A stretch of DNA of 52,030 nucleotides, taken from positions 1 through 52,030 of the forward strand of contig NZ_BJZP01000029.1 in the NCBI RefSeq assembly GCF_007992095.1, in the 5' to 3' direction. The notes below the pieces were generated by a model. The model worked only from the letters and a program-made list of their open reading frames with translations. It did not search any database and was not told the DNA's origin. Below, piece after piece: positions 32,487 through 41,081 of the stretch. The position numbers and the translations under genes were made by a program. Numbering within the stretch: the stretch's first letter is position 1; each line of letters opens with the position of its first letter. This stretch comes from Paenirhizobium naphthalenivorans. GTDB lineage: Bacteria > Pseudomonadota > Alphaproteobacteria > Rhizobiales > Rhizobiaceae.

Positions 32487-32511
32487 TTTTGCGTTAAATG
32501 CGAACGCAAAA
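32487..32511. promoter_or_regulatory. Palindromic operator, copy B
   Basis: TTTTGCGTT and AACGCAAAA with a 7-base centre, a perfect palindrome. It ends 4 bp upstream of the -35 box at 32516, the position of an activator or of a repressor covering the promoter. Confidence 0.6.
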
Positions 32512-32515
32512 CTAT

Positions 32516-32544
32516 TTGACAGGTGTGAATTCTGCGATTAGCGT
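32516..32544 (+). promoter_or_regulatory. Sigma70-like promoter for the rightward P450 operon
   Basis: TTGACA (32516-32521), 17-bp spacer, TAGCGT (32539-32544): a perfect -35 with a weak -10, as expected for a promoter needing an activator. It would give a leader of about 300 bases before the aldehyde dehydrogenase start. Confidence 0.5.
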
Positions 32545-32846
32545 AACTCCATCGCCCAACATGGGGCGTCCGCGGTCCGGGGTATCAGGCGTTTAGGAGA
32601 GCGCCTCCGGATTGGCATTTTTGTGGAATCTGGGAGGGTTTCAATGATCTGTCTATTGAACGCAGTTCGCTCATCCTGGCGGTTGGGTGCTCCGGATGTG
32701 ATCATGCGTCGTCCCTGACGAGCGCTGCGCCAAGACATCACATACTACTAATCGTCCGTCAGTGATCGGGGCTGCATCGAGTGGGATGCCGGCGTTTTCG
32801 CTCGCCCTGATGACGGTCCCTGCAATTCAAGATCCGTGGAACGTCC

Positions 32847-34334
32847 ATGAACGCAATCACCGAAGTACTGCGCCTTCCGCGCGCCGAAATGCTGATCAAT
32901 GGCCGGTGGCAAAAGGCGGAATCTGGTGAAGCCATCGCTGTCGAAGATCCCGCGAACGGCCAGCAAATTTCAGAAATCGCAGCTGGCGGAAAGGCGGATG
33001 TCGACCGCGCCGTCGCCGCCGCGCGGGGTGCTTTCGAAGGGCCGAGCTGGAGCCGGATGCGGCCAATCGACCGCTCCCGCCTTCTCGAAAACATCGCCCG
33101 CACCATCGAGGATCACGCGCAGGAGTTGGCGCTCATCGAAAGTCATGACAATGGCAAGGCTGTTGCTCACGCTATGATGATCGATGTGCCGGCCGCCGTC
33201 GATGTATTCCGTTACATGAGCGGCTGGTGCACCAAGCTTACAGGAAAGACCCTGCCGGTATCCGGTGACGGTCGTGCCTATCATGCCTATACCCGGCTTG
33301 AACCCATCGGTGTCGTCGGGGCCATTGTTCCGTGGAACTATCCGCTCTCGATGGCGGCGTGGAAGCTCGCCATGGCGCTCGCCGCCGGTTGCACCGTGGT
33401 TATCAAGCCATCCGAACTGACCTCTCTCTCCACCTTGCGGCTTGTGGAACTGATGCACGACGCCGGCTTGCCGGACGGCGTGGTCAACATCGTCACCGGC
33501 TATGGTCATGTTGCCGGGCAGGCGATGGCGGAGCACGAGGGGATCGACAAGATCGCCTTTACCGGTTCGACCGCGACCGGCAAAAAGATCGCCATCGCCG
33601 CGCTCGGCAACATGAAGCGCGTCAGCCTCGAGCTCGGCGGCAAGTCGCCCTCGATTATCTGCGCCGATGCGGATCTCGCTCAGGCCATTCCCGGCGCCGC
33701 ACTCGCATGCTTCTTCAATTCGGGGCAGATCTGTTTCGCCGCCACCCGTCTTTATGTCCATCGGTCGGTCTATGAGCCGGTCGTAGCCGGTCTGGCGCAG
33801 GTCGCCGAATCCTTCAAGGTCGGCAACGGCCGCGATCCCCAGACGATGATCGGGCCGCTCGTTTCCAAAGCTCAGCAGGAGCGCGTGCTCGGCTTTATCG
33901 AAGCGGGCAAGGCGGAAGGCGCCAAGCTCATCACCGGCGGGCAGGCCGCGGGCGACGAGGGCTATTTCGTCAAGCCGACCATCTTCGGCGACACGCGTCC
34001 GGACATGACGATCGTGCGCGATGAAATCTTCGGGCCGGTTCTCTCCGTCTCGGCCTTCGATGACATGGATGATGTGGTCCGGCAAGCCAATTCCTCGGTC
34101 TACGGCCTTGCTGCGAACATTTGGACCCGAGATCTACGCATCGCCCACACAACCGCCGCGAAGCTGCATGCGGGTTCCGTCTGGATCAATTGCCACGGTG
34201 TCGTCGACCCGGCGATGCCTTTCGGCGGCTTCAAGCAATCCGGCTGGGGGCGTGAGGTCTCGGAGGAGGGCGTCAGCCTCTACACCGAAACGAAATCCGT
34301 CTGTGCCGCGCTCGAAGACGCGCACTTCGGCTGA
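32847..34334 (+). CDS. NAD(P)-dependent aldehyde dehydrogenase 2
   Basis: A 495-residue aldehyde dehydrogenase with catalytic Cys296 (NSGQICFAATR), Glu262 (SLELGGKSPS), cofactor loop FTGSTATGKK and VPWNYPLS. It is similar in length and motifs to the enzyme at 18369 but clearly a distinct paralogue. As first gene of the operon with SDR, FadL-type porin, ferredoxin and P450, it likely oxidises the aldehyde formed after P450 hydroxylation and alcohol oxidation. Confidence 0.92.
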   Translation: MNAITEVLRLPRAEMLINGRWQKAESGEAIAVEDPANGQQISEIAAGGKADVDRAVAAARGAFEGPSWSRMRPIDRSRLLENIARTIEDHAQELALIESHDNGKAVAHAMMIDVPAAVDVFRYMSGWCTKLTGKTLPVSGDGRAYHAYTRLEPIGVVGAIVPWNYPLSMAAWKLAMALAAGCTVVIKPSELTSLSTLRLVELMHDAGLPDGVVNIVTGYGHVAGQAMAEHEGIDKIAFTGSTATGKKIAIAALGNMKRVSLELGGKSPSIICADADLAQAIPGAALACFFNSGQICFAATRLYVHRSVYEPVVAGLAQVAESFKVGNGRDPQTMIGPLVSKAQQERVLGFIEAGKAEGAKLITGGQAAGDEGYFVKPTIFGDTRPDMTIVRDEIFGPVLSVSAFDDMDDVVRQANSSVYGLAANIWTRDLRIAHTTAAKLHAGSVWINCHGVVDPAMPFGGFKQSGWGREVSEEGVSLYTETKSVCAALEDAHFG

Positions 34335-34366
34335 GAAACAGCTTTAATTCCACGGGAGAAGACATC

Positions 34367-35125
34367 ATGAAACTTCAGGGCAGGACCGCTCTTATCACGG
34401 GTGCCGCCACAGGTATCGGCCGTTCAATCGCTGAACTCTTTCAGAAAGAGGGCGCGAACGTCGTCATTGCAGACATACAGGGTGCCGCCGCGGCTGCAGC
34501 TGAGATGGGTGGCGCCACGCTCGGCGTGGAAGCCAATGTCACCAGCAAGGAGTCCATGGCCGCGGCAGCGGCGGCAGCGGAAGAGAAGTTCGGCGGTATC
34601 GATATCCTCGTCAACAATGCCGGCATTTTCACCGGCCTGAACTACACCCCGATGGAAGCCATTTCCGTTGATGACTGGCGCAAGCTGATGGACGTCAATG
34701 TCATGGGGCCGTGGATCTGCGCGACCGCCTGCCTGCCGGCACTACGCAAGTCCGCGAATGCGCGCATCGTCAATATTGCCTCCGTGATCGCCCATCTCGG
34801 CATTCCGATGATGCTGCATTACGTCAGCTCCAAGGGGGCGGTGGCTGCCATGACCCGCGCTATGGCCCGTGAACTGGCCATGACCACCGAAAACGGCGTT
34901 CTCGTGAACTCTGTGTCGCCCGGATACACCCACTCGGACAACGCGAAGGCAAATACCGATCAACACGCCGCTTTCGAAGGCGTTGCAAGCTCCATGCGCC
35001 TGATCAAGCGTTCCGCCGAACCTCTAGATATCGCAAAGACTGTGGCTTTCCTCGCCAGTGACGAAGGTGGCTATATCACCGGCCAGAACATCGTCGTCGA
35101 CGGCGGCATCTTCTTCAGCCAGTGA
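34367..35125 (+). CDS. Short-chain dehydrogenase/reductase
   Basis: A 252-residue SDR with the cofactor motif TGAATGIG (12-19), NNAG near 88-91, catalytic Ser in IASVIAH, Tyr-x3-Lys in YVSSKGA and a C-terminal ITGQNIVVDGGIFF. The Asp at the end of strand 2 (VVIADIQ) points to NAD(H). GGGAGAAG precedes ATG 34367. Set between the aldehyde dehydrogenase and the P450 genes, it probably oxidises the P450-made alcohol. Confidence 0.9.
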   Translation: MKLQGRTALITGAATGIGRSIAELFQKEGANVVIADIQGAAAAAAEMGGATLGVEANVTSKESMAAAAAAAEEKFGGIDILVNNAGIFTGLNYTPMEAISVDDWRKLMDVNVMGPWICATACLPALRKSANARIVNIASVIAHLGIPMMLHYVSSKGAVAAMTRAMARELAMTTENGVLVNSVSPGYTHSDNAKANTDQHAAFEGVASSMRLIKRSAEPLDIAKTVAFLASDEGGYITGQNIVVDGGIFFSQ

Positions 35126-35152
35126 GGCCACGCGGATCGGACGGAACGACAC

Positions 35153-35176
35153 CTGGCCCTGGGAGAGGCCAGTTTT
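35153..35176 (+). terminator. Intrinsic terminator-like hairpin before the porin gene
   Basis: CTGGCC and GGCCAG with an 8-base loop, followed at once by TTTT, just upstream of the porin's ribosome-binding site. It could reduce transcription of the downstream porin, ferredoxin and P450 genes relative to the dehydrogenases. Confidence 0.5.
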
Positions 35177-35197
35177 GAATTGGGGGAGGACTTCGCA

Positions 35198-36373
35198 TTG
35201 GTATCTAGAAAAAACTACATTTCAATGGCTGTCACCATGGCCGTTATGATGCCGGCATGCGCCGGCGCGACCGATGGGCTGATGTTTTCGGGCTATAGCG
35301 CAACGACGCTCGGCATGGCCGGTGCGGGATCAGCCGGTGCGGTCGATGCCCAGACGGGCGCAACGAACCCAGCCGGGTTCGCCTTCACGGGCAATCGTCT
35401 CGACATCACCGGTGCCTTGTTGGCGGTCGATATCGATACGACCATCGGCGGAACGCAATATGGGGACAATCCGCTGTTGCCGGTGGTTCTGCCCAGTTTC
35501 TCCTATCAATACGATGACCGCTGGTCCTTCGGCCTCTCGTCCTATGGGGTGGGCGTCACGGTGGACTACGGGGAGCCGATTCCCGCTGTGCCCGGCGTGA
35601 CGGATGCCAGTGCGACCTTGCTGCAGTTCGTGCTTGCGCCGTCGGTGGCCTACAAGCTCAACGAAGATCACGCCGTCGGTGCGTCGCTTCTCCTTGCTGG
35701 CCAGTATTTCGACATGACAGGCCTGCAGGCTTTCGGCGTGGCGGATCCCGGTTACGCCACCTCCTACGGTGCGGGCGTGAGCGTCGGCTACATGGGGCGC
35801 CTGAGCGACACGGTGAGGGTGTCTGCGGCCTACTTCTCCAGGATCGAAATGGGGCAACTGGACGGTTACGAAGGCCACCTCGCAAGCGAGACCGACCTGG
35901 ATATGCCGGCTCGCATTGTTCTCGGCGTGGCGGTGGACGTCACATCCGACCTGACCATGTTCCTCGACTACAACTGGATCGACTGGTCCAGTGTTCGCCC
36001 ACTGGCAAATCCCTTTCCGGGCAATTTCGTTCTCGGCTCGGCGGATGGCCCCGGCGGCGGCTGGGGCTCCCAGCATGTCGTCAAGATAGGCGCGGAATAC
36101 AAGCTGTCAGACCAGTGGACGATCCGCGGCGGGGCAAGTGCCTCGAACGAGGTTTGGGACTCGAAGGACAACGCGCTCAACTACTACACCCCGGCCACGC
36201 CGCGCTACCACCTGGCCGCCGGTGCGACTTACCGGTCCGGCAACAACACGGAATGGACCGTCGCGTGGAACAGGGCCATCGCGCAAGAACAGGACGGCGA
36301 AGGCATGTCCACTGGCACGGATCTGAAAACGCAGATCGATACCTTCGCGCTCACCTTCGGATGGACCTTCTGA
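35198..36373 (+). CDS. FadL/TodX-family outer-membrane channel for hydrophobic compounds
   Basis: A 391-residue outer-membrane protein of the FadL/OmpP1 family. The signal peptide is basic (VSRKNY), then hydrophobic, with cleavage after CAGA. The mature N-terminus TDGLMFSGYSATTLGMAGAG ending in TNPAGFAF is the FadL hatch pattern. Alternating beta-strands follow, ending in FALTFGWTF with the terminal Phe required for outer-membrane insertion. TTG 35198 behind GGGGGAGGA is selected; it yields a proper signal peptide. It would admit a hydrophobic substrate such as an alkane, terpene or alkylbenzene to the P450s. Its place in the operon is strong evidence that the P450 substrate is water-insoluble. 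Confidence 0.88.
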   Translation: MVSRKNYISMAVTMAVMMPACAGATDGLMFSGYSATTLGMAGAGSAGAVDAQTGATNPAGFAFTGNRLDITGALLAVDIDTTIGGTQYGDNPLLPVVLPSFSYQYDDRWSFGLSSYGVGVTVDYGEPIPAVPGVTDASATLLQFVLAPSVAYKLNEDHAVGASLLLAGQYFDMTGLQAFGVADPGYATSYGAGVSVGYMGRLSDTVRVSAAYFSRIEMGQLDGYEGHLASETDLDMPARIVLGVAVDVTSDLTMFLDYNWIDWSSVRPLANPFPGNFVLGSADGPGGGWGSQHVVKIGAEYKLSDQWTIRGGASASNEVWDSKDNALNYYTPATPRYHLAAGATYRSGNNTEWTVAWNRAIAQEQDGEGMSTGTDLKTQIDTFALTFGWTF

Positions 36374-36439
36374 GCAAAGGGCGCTCGGTCGCAAGCGGCG
36401 AAAAAATGTAAATAACATCAATATGATATCGGAGGAGTT

Positions 36440-36763
36440 ATGATGGTGAAGGTAATATTTGTTGACCACACAGGCCTGCGTCGAGAGACGGAAGGCGCCG
36501 AGGGCAGCAACGTGATGCGGGTTGCTGTCGACAACAACGTACCGGGGATCGACGGGGACTGCGGCGGCATGTGCGCGTGCGCCACCTGTCACATCACGGT
36601 CGATGCCGCATGGGCCGACAAGACCGGTGAGCGTTCGGAGCTGGAAGAATCGATGCTCACCTTCCTGCCGGATGTATCGCCCGCCGCACGGCTCGGCTGT
36701 CAGATCAAGCTGACTCCGGAACTCGACGGCCTTACCGTTCATCTCCCCATCGAGCAGTTCTGA
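36440..36763 (+). CDS. [2Fe-2S] ferredoxin of the P450 system
   Basis: A 107-residue adrenodoxin/putidaredoxin-type ferredoxin with cluster ligands Cys41, Cys47, Cys50 and Cys87 (C-x5-C-x2-C and LGCQI) and one additional Cys45. It starts at ATG 36440 or 36443 behind CGGAGGAG. It is separated from the following P450 by only 23 bp and should shuttle electrons from the reductase at 29237 to the P450. Confidence 0.93.
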   Translation: MMVKVIFVDHTGLRRETEGAEGSNVMRVAVDNNVPGIDGDCGGMCACATCHITVDAAWADKTGERSELEESMLTFLPDVSPAARLGCQIKLTPELDGLTVHLPIEQF

Positions 36764-36786
36764 ATTGTCTTCGAAAGGAAACAGCC

Positions 36787-38016
36787 ATGACGGCCATCAT
36801 CGATACCCCACTTTCCGAACTTGACCCCTCCGTCCAGAGGCGTTTCCAGACCGGTGAGCATTTCGCGGTCTTTGACCGACTGCGTGCAGAAGCTCCAGTC
36901 TACCTGCATGAAAAGACCCAGTACGGCCCGTACTGGTCCATCACGAGGTACAAGGACATCATCGAGGCAGAAGCCAATCCGAAGGTCTTCTCTTCCGACG
37001 CGGCCTACGGAGGCATCTGGATCAAGGATCAGCCGAAAGACACGATTCGCAAAAGCTTCATGACCGCCGATCCGCCGGAACACGACGTCCAGCGTAAGGT
37101 CGTCAACCCGATCGTCTCGCCCATGAACCTGCACCGTATGGAAGAGGAAATCCGCGACATCGTCAATCTCGTGCTCGACAGCCTGCCGCTGGAGGAGGAG
37201 TTCGACTGGGTGTCGCACGTGTCGGTCGAGGTCACGGGGCGGGTCTTGTGCAAGCTGATGGACTTCCCCGTCGAGGAGCGCCTAGATCTTTCAAACTGGT
37301 CTGACATCGTCAACACGGATGTCGACGCCGGGACCGAGATCACCGACGAGTATGTCAAGCTTGAGAAGCTTCGACCGATGATCCTGCGTTTCCGGCAGCT
37401 ATTTAGCGAGCGGGCGGCGATGCCGCCGCAGAACGACCTGATCTCGATGCTCGCCCATGCGCAGGAAACGCTGAACATGGAGCCGCAGCAGTTCGTCGGC
37501 ATGATCGTGCTCCTGATGGTGGGCGGCAACGACACGACGCGAAACTCGATCACGGGCGGCCTCGATGCGCTGAACAAGTTTCCGGAGGAATATGCCAAGC
37601 TCCGCGCTAATCCGAAGCTGATTGAAACGATGGTGCCGGAGATCATCCGCTGGGTGACGCCGGTGGCCCACATGCGTCGCACAGCGCTGGAGGACATCGA
37701 ATTCAAGGGGCAGCAGATAAAAAAGGGCGACAAGGTTGTGCTGTGGTACTGTTCGGGCAACCGCGACGAGGAGGTCATCGACGACCCCTATCGCTTCCGG
37801 ATCGACCGGCCCAATCCGCGCCAGCACGTGTCCTTCGGCTTTGGCATTCACCGCTGTCTCGGCAACCGCATGGCTGAACTTCAGCTGCGCGTCCTGTGGG
37901 AAGAAATCCTCAATCGTGGATGGGTTATCGAGACCGTCGGAGACCCGATTCGCCGCTTCTCCAACTTCGTCGTCGGAATTGATAGTCTCAAGGCCGTCAT
38001 CCATCCGGGACGATGA
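36787..38016 (+). CDS. Cytochrome P450, CYP153-like terminal hydroxylase
   Basis: A 409-residue soluble P450. The I-helix GGNDTTRNSITGG (246-258), EIIRW (Glu285-Arg288), TPVAHMRRTAL, WYCSGNRDEEVI and haem loop FGFGIHRCLGNR with Cys357 closely follow the pattern of CYP153 alkane and terpene omega-hydroxylases. The PPEHDVQRKVVNPIVSP region is also typical. It follows its ferredoxin directly, as in CYP153 operons where ferredoxin and reductase genes are neighbours; here the reductase lies 6 kb away with the other P450. Terminal hydroxylation of a hydrophobic methyl group is the likely reaction. Confidence 0.9.
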   Translation: MTAIIDTPLSELDPSVQRRFQTGEHFAVFDRLRAEAPVYLHEKTQYGPYWSITRYKDIIEAEANPKVFSSDAAYGGIWIKDQPKDTIRKSFMTADPPEHDVQRKVVNPIVSPMNLHRMEEEIRDIVNLVLDSLPLEEEFDWVSHVSVEVTGRVLCKLMDFPVEERLDLSNWSDIVNTDVDAGTEITDEYVKLEKLRPMILRFRQLFSERAAMPPQNDLISMLAHAQETLNMEPQQFVGMIVLLMVGGNDTTRNSITGGLDALNKFPEEYAKLRANPKLIETMVPEIIRWVTPVAHMRRTALEDIEFKGQQIKKGDKVVLWYCSGNRDEEVIDDPYRFRIDRPNPRQHVSFGFGIHRCLGNRMAELQLRVLWEEILNRGWVIETVGDPIRRFSNFVVGIDSLKAVIHPGR

Positions 38017-38038
38017 GAGCGGAAAAATGCGCAAGGAC

Positions 38039-38064
38039 GGCCACGGTTGCATATGTCCGTGGCC
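38039..38064. terminator. Hairpin after the P450 gene
   Basis: GGCCACGG and CCGTGGCC with a 10-base loop, 23 bp after the P450 stop. No T-run, so weak or Rho-assisted termination. Confidence 0.5.
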
Positions 38065-38201
38065 CCGGCCGCCGGCGTGGCTCTTTTGGCGAAGAGCCGT
38101 GCGGGCATTTATCACGATTGCCTATCGAGAGGACACCTCTTCAGGTGAGGAGGCCGATGTCGGATCGGCTTGGTGAGGATCTAACAAGGGAGGTGTCTGG
38201 A

Positions 38202-38363
38202 ATGATTGCCAATTTCTTCAGATCTCTTTGCGACGAGATAGCGCTGTCCTCACTCATTTTCGCAGACGCGTCTTTCGCAATCGATATCGCGGAACTTCGT
38301 GACGCTTGGCCTCATGGGTCGCAGTCCGTCCGCTGCGATATGCGGACCGCCCCTTGGGAGTGA
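38202..38363 (+). CDS. Possible 53-residue protein coupled to the chemoreceptor
   Basis: ATG 38202 lies behind AAGGGAGG (38187-38194). The frame reads MIANFFRSLCDEIALSSLIF and ends with a TGA 2 bp before the chemoreceptor ATG, the spacing of translationally coupled genes. No family was recognised. The rest of the 350-base gap between P450 and chemoreceptor holds only the hairpin. It could be a leader peptide or a chance frame. Confidence 0.35.
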   Translation: MIANFFRSLCDEIALSSLIFADASFAIDIAELRDAWPHGSQSVRCDMRTAPWE

Positions 38364-38365
38364 CC

Positions 38366-40297
38366 ATGTTCAAGAACGTATCTGTCAGCGTGAAGGGTTT
38401 TGCCGCATTTGGCATATTCGTCATCCTTGCCGTCTCCGCGTCCGGCTTCATTCTGTATGCGGTGGGCTCTGGTTCCCGACATCTCGACGACAGGGACACG
38501 ATTTATGAACTGGTCAACAACATCGCTGTGTTGTCAGACGACCTGGTTCGGGCAGATTTGGTTTTCAGGAATTATCTCCCAACGAGCGACCGCGCTCACA
38601 AAGTGAGCTTCGAGGCATTGGTCGGTGAAGCTGACGACCGTTTTGCTTCTCTCGCTAGGATGATGGCAGAAACAGCTCCGTTGCAGGTCCCCGTTCTGCA
38701 AGAAGCCCATGTCCTGTTCGGACAGTGGCAGGCAAGCGTTGTCGACAACCAACTTGTACCCCTCGCGTCCAGAACCGGCTCTGATGCAACAGATGATGCC
38801 CAGGGCTGGTCCGCCACCACGGAACTAATGATAACCCTTGGTGAAAGGCTTGGCGTAGTAAAGCGAGACCTTCAGAGAAAGGCCGACGCTGCGGCTGAAG
38901 AGGGACGCACGGTTTTGCAGTCAGTGAAATACATGCTTGCCGCTGTTTCGGTGCTGGTCGCTTTGGTCTCCACCTTACTCGCCTATCTCAATTATCTTAT
39001 GGTTTCTCGTCCTCTCGGCCGACTGGCAGAGACAACAGCTCGCCTTGCGGATGGCGATTTGGATGTTGTCATCGAACAGGGCGGCAGGGACGAAATTGGC
39101 CGCATGGCGGAAACCATGGAGATTTTCCGAGAGGCGGCAATTGCAAACAGACGCCTTGAAGAGGAGGCTGAGCAACACCGCCTCGACGCCGAGGCCGGTC
39201 GCATCCGTACACAGCAAGAAGCCGAAGCTGAGGCGGCAGAACGGTTGCGTACCGCTACATCCGGCCTCGCCGTCGGCCTTCGCCAGCTTGCGGAGGGCGA
39301 CCTTTCGTTCCAAATTGATGAAGAATTCGCACCAGAATTCGAGGCCCTGCGCCACGACTTCAACCAGTCGGTTCAGCAGTTGAACAGGATGCTTATCGCG
39401 ATTGCCGCCAGTGTGAACACCATGGAAACCGGCACTCGCGAGATTGCAAAAGGAACGGATGACCTTTCCAAACGGACTGAGCAACAAGCAGCCGCGCTCG
39501 AACAAACCGCAGCTGCGGTGGAAGAGATTACAGCGAACGTCACCAGCTCGACGAAAAGGACAGACCAAGCCCGCGCAGTTGCCTACGAGGCAAACTCGTC
39601 GGCCACTCTGTCATCAAAGGTGGTGTCGCGGGCAGAAGAGGCGATGCGCAAGATCGAGGAAAGCTCAGGTCAAATCTCCAACATCATCGGCGTCATCGAT
39701 CAGATTGCTTTCCAGACCAATCTGCTGGCATTGAATGCCGGCGTAGAGGCAGCTCGTGCCGGTGAGGCGGGCAAGGGGTTTGCTGTGGTGGCCCAGGAAG
39801 TCCGCGAACTGGCCCAGCGTTCGGCCAATGCCGCCAAGGAAATTAACGTACTGATCCTCAACTCTACCGGCGAGGTTGCCAATGGTGTCGATATGGTCCG
39901 CGACACCGGCAAAGCGTTACTCGATATCGGGGACCTGATCACGGAAATCAGCACGCTGATAGATGCTATTGCCATCTCTGCGCGCGAACAGTCCGCAGGA
40001 CTGCTGGAGATCAATCAAGCCGTAAGCTCCATGGACAAGACCACACAACAAAATGCGGCTATGGTTGAACAATCGAACGCCGCATCGGCTGCCCTGGCGG
40101 ATGAAGCTGGAAGGCTTCGCCATTCGATCTCACAGTTTAAGGTTCAGGAACTGGCCCCTGCTTTTCCCACTGATCGATCAATGGAAACAATGAAGGCCGC
40201 TGAAAAAATGCGTCTCTCTGCTGTCAGCACCAGCACGGCGCATCGCCGGAGCACCGGCAGTACCGCGATCGTCCAAGACACTTGGGAAGAGTTTTGA
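38366..40297 (+). CDS. Methyl-accepting chemotaxis protein
   Basis: A 643-residue chemoreceptor with transmembrane helix 1 at about 10-32, a periplasmic sensor of about 150 residues and transmembrane helix 2 near 185-207. A HAMP domain (SRPLGRLAETTARLADGDLD) and a second HAMP-like segment after a charged coiled coil (RQLAEGDLSFQIDEEF) follow. The signalling hairpin has the conserved tip IIGVIDQIAFQTNLLALNAG. It ends in TWEEF, like the CheR/CheB tether pentapeptide of alphaproteobacteria. ATG 38366 behind GGGAG is used. Following the P450 operon on the same strand, it may steer cells to the substrate; that is inference. Confidence 0.92.
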   Translation: MFKNVSVSVKGFAAFGIFVILAVSASGFILYAVGSGSRHLDDRDTIYELVNNIAVLSDDLVRADLVFRNYLPTSDRAHKVSFEALVGEADDRFASLARMMAETAPLQVPVLQEAHVLFGQWQASVVDNQLVPLASRTGSDATDDAQGWSATTELMITLGERLGVVKRDLQRKADAAAEEGRTVLQSVKYMLAAVSVLVALVSTLLAYLNYLMVSRPLGRLAETTARLADGDLDVVIEQGGRDEIGRMAETMEIFREAAIANRRLEEEAEQHRLDAEAGRIRTQQEAEAEAAERLRTATSGLAVGLRQLAEGDLSFQIDEEFAPEFEALRHDFNQSVQQLNRMLIAIAASVNTMETGTREIAKGTDDLSKRTEQQAAALEQTAAAVEEITANVTSSTKRTDQARAVAYEANSSATLSSKVVSRAEEAMRKIEESSGQISNIIGVIDQIAFQTNLLALNAGVEAARAGEAGKGFAVVAQEVRELAQRSANAAKEINVLILNSTGEVANGVDMVRDTGKALLDIGDLITEISTLIDAIAISAREQSAGLLEINQAVSSMDKTTQQNAAMVEQSNAASAALADEAGRLRHSISQFKVQELAPAFPTDRSMETMKAAEKMRLSAVSTSTAHRRSTGSTAIVQDTWEEF

Positions 40298-40390
40298 ACT
40301 TCATCGCAGGGCGAATGCTCTGATCGCCAAGACTGAACCGTTCATAACTAGAAATTCTGCGGTAATTTCCCCGCGAGCCAAGGTTTGGGC

Positions 40391-40720
40391 TCAGAGCACG
40401 AGCGTCGCGAACTCCACGGCGTCGAAGTTACGCCACGGTCCTCGCCGATGGATGAGCGTCACGCACTCTTTCGCAATGACTTCCGCCTTTCCCATCACCG
40501 TCAGTGACAGCGCAGCAACGCCCGCGAAAATGGCTCCAACAACAAAGGTGGCGCTTGATCCATACGCGTGCCACAAAAATCCCGCGAGACTGCTGGCCGC
40601 CAAAAGGGTAAAGCCGGTGACAAGATTGAAGATCCCAAAAGCTGTGCCGCGACTGTCGTCAGGGGTAGTGTCGGCCACCAGCGCCGAGAGGAGGTTCGAC
40701 GAAAATATCGTGACGGATGG
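40391..40720 (-). pseudogene. MFS transporter, C-terminal fragment
   Basis: The minus-strand frame contains the last helices of a major facilitator transporter: ALVADTTPDDSRGTAFGIFN (the cytoplasmic loop with R-G-x-A), then VTGFTLLAASSLAGFLWHAY and a final hydrophobic helix with TFVVGAIFAGVAALSL. Upstream of about 40720 the frame becomes unrelated, so at least 250 N-terminal residues are gone. It marks the right-hand edge of the catabolic island as a zone of broken genes. Confidence 0.6.
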
Positions 40721-41081
40721 CCAACTGGTGACGGGCCAGAACCGGCTTCCTCCAGGCGAACCGCTGAGGCGGTCCTGACCCGTCTCACACGGCGATGAAA
40801 TCTCCGGGGCGAGATGTTGCAGTCGGTCTTGAGCGAAAACGGCCAAAACCGCGCAACATGTCAAACGCCGGACGATTACGTCGGTGGGTCGACCGCGTGC
40901 GGCATTGGAGTGCCATAGGGTAGGCTTTGATGCTCGTCTTCATCGGGCGTGGCCTGCCAGCGCCGTAGATTCCGCGCTACAGGCGATATTCTGCGCGATG
41001 GCTGCGTAAGCGCTGCCGATCGCGGCACCCGGCGGCCGGGTAGAGCTGCTGTTCTATTAATTGTGCGTTGCCAACCTAAGA
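40721..41081. other. Intergenic, nothing recognised
   Basis: About 360 bases between the MFS fragment and the DUF3313 gene. Overlapping frames exist on both strands but none shows domain, signal peptide or ribosome-binding site. Confidence 0.4.

Larger units (their letters stand above)
31852..32846. other. Long AT-rich regulatory region between divergent P450 modules
   Basis: Almost 1 kb without a convincing gene separates the leftward P450 and the rightward aldehyde dehydrogenase gene. It is distinctly AT-richer than its surroundings (about 32030-32520) and is packed with inverted repeats: two copies of a 25-bp palindrome (32032-32056 and 32487-32511) and a GGAAAAATC repeat (32366-32397). 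A promoter stands at 32516-32544. Reading frames here are short and lack family resemblance. Such length suggests control by several factors or a small RNA, which cannot be decided from sequence. Confidence 0.6.

Noticed and set aside
38013..38363. A 116-codon frame overlapping the P450 stop by ATGA
   Set aside because: The first half contains the post-operon hairpin and no family features. Only the last 53 codons, with their own ribosome-binding site, were kept as a weak candidate.
40351..40369. GAAATT/AATTTC hairpin after the chemoreceptor gene
   Set aside because: The 6-bp AT-rich stem with a 7-base loop and no T-run is too weak to call a terminator.
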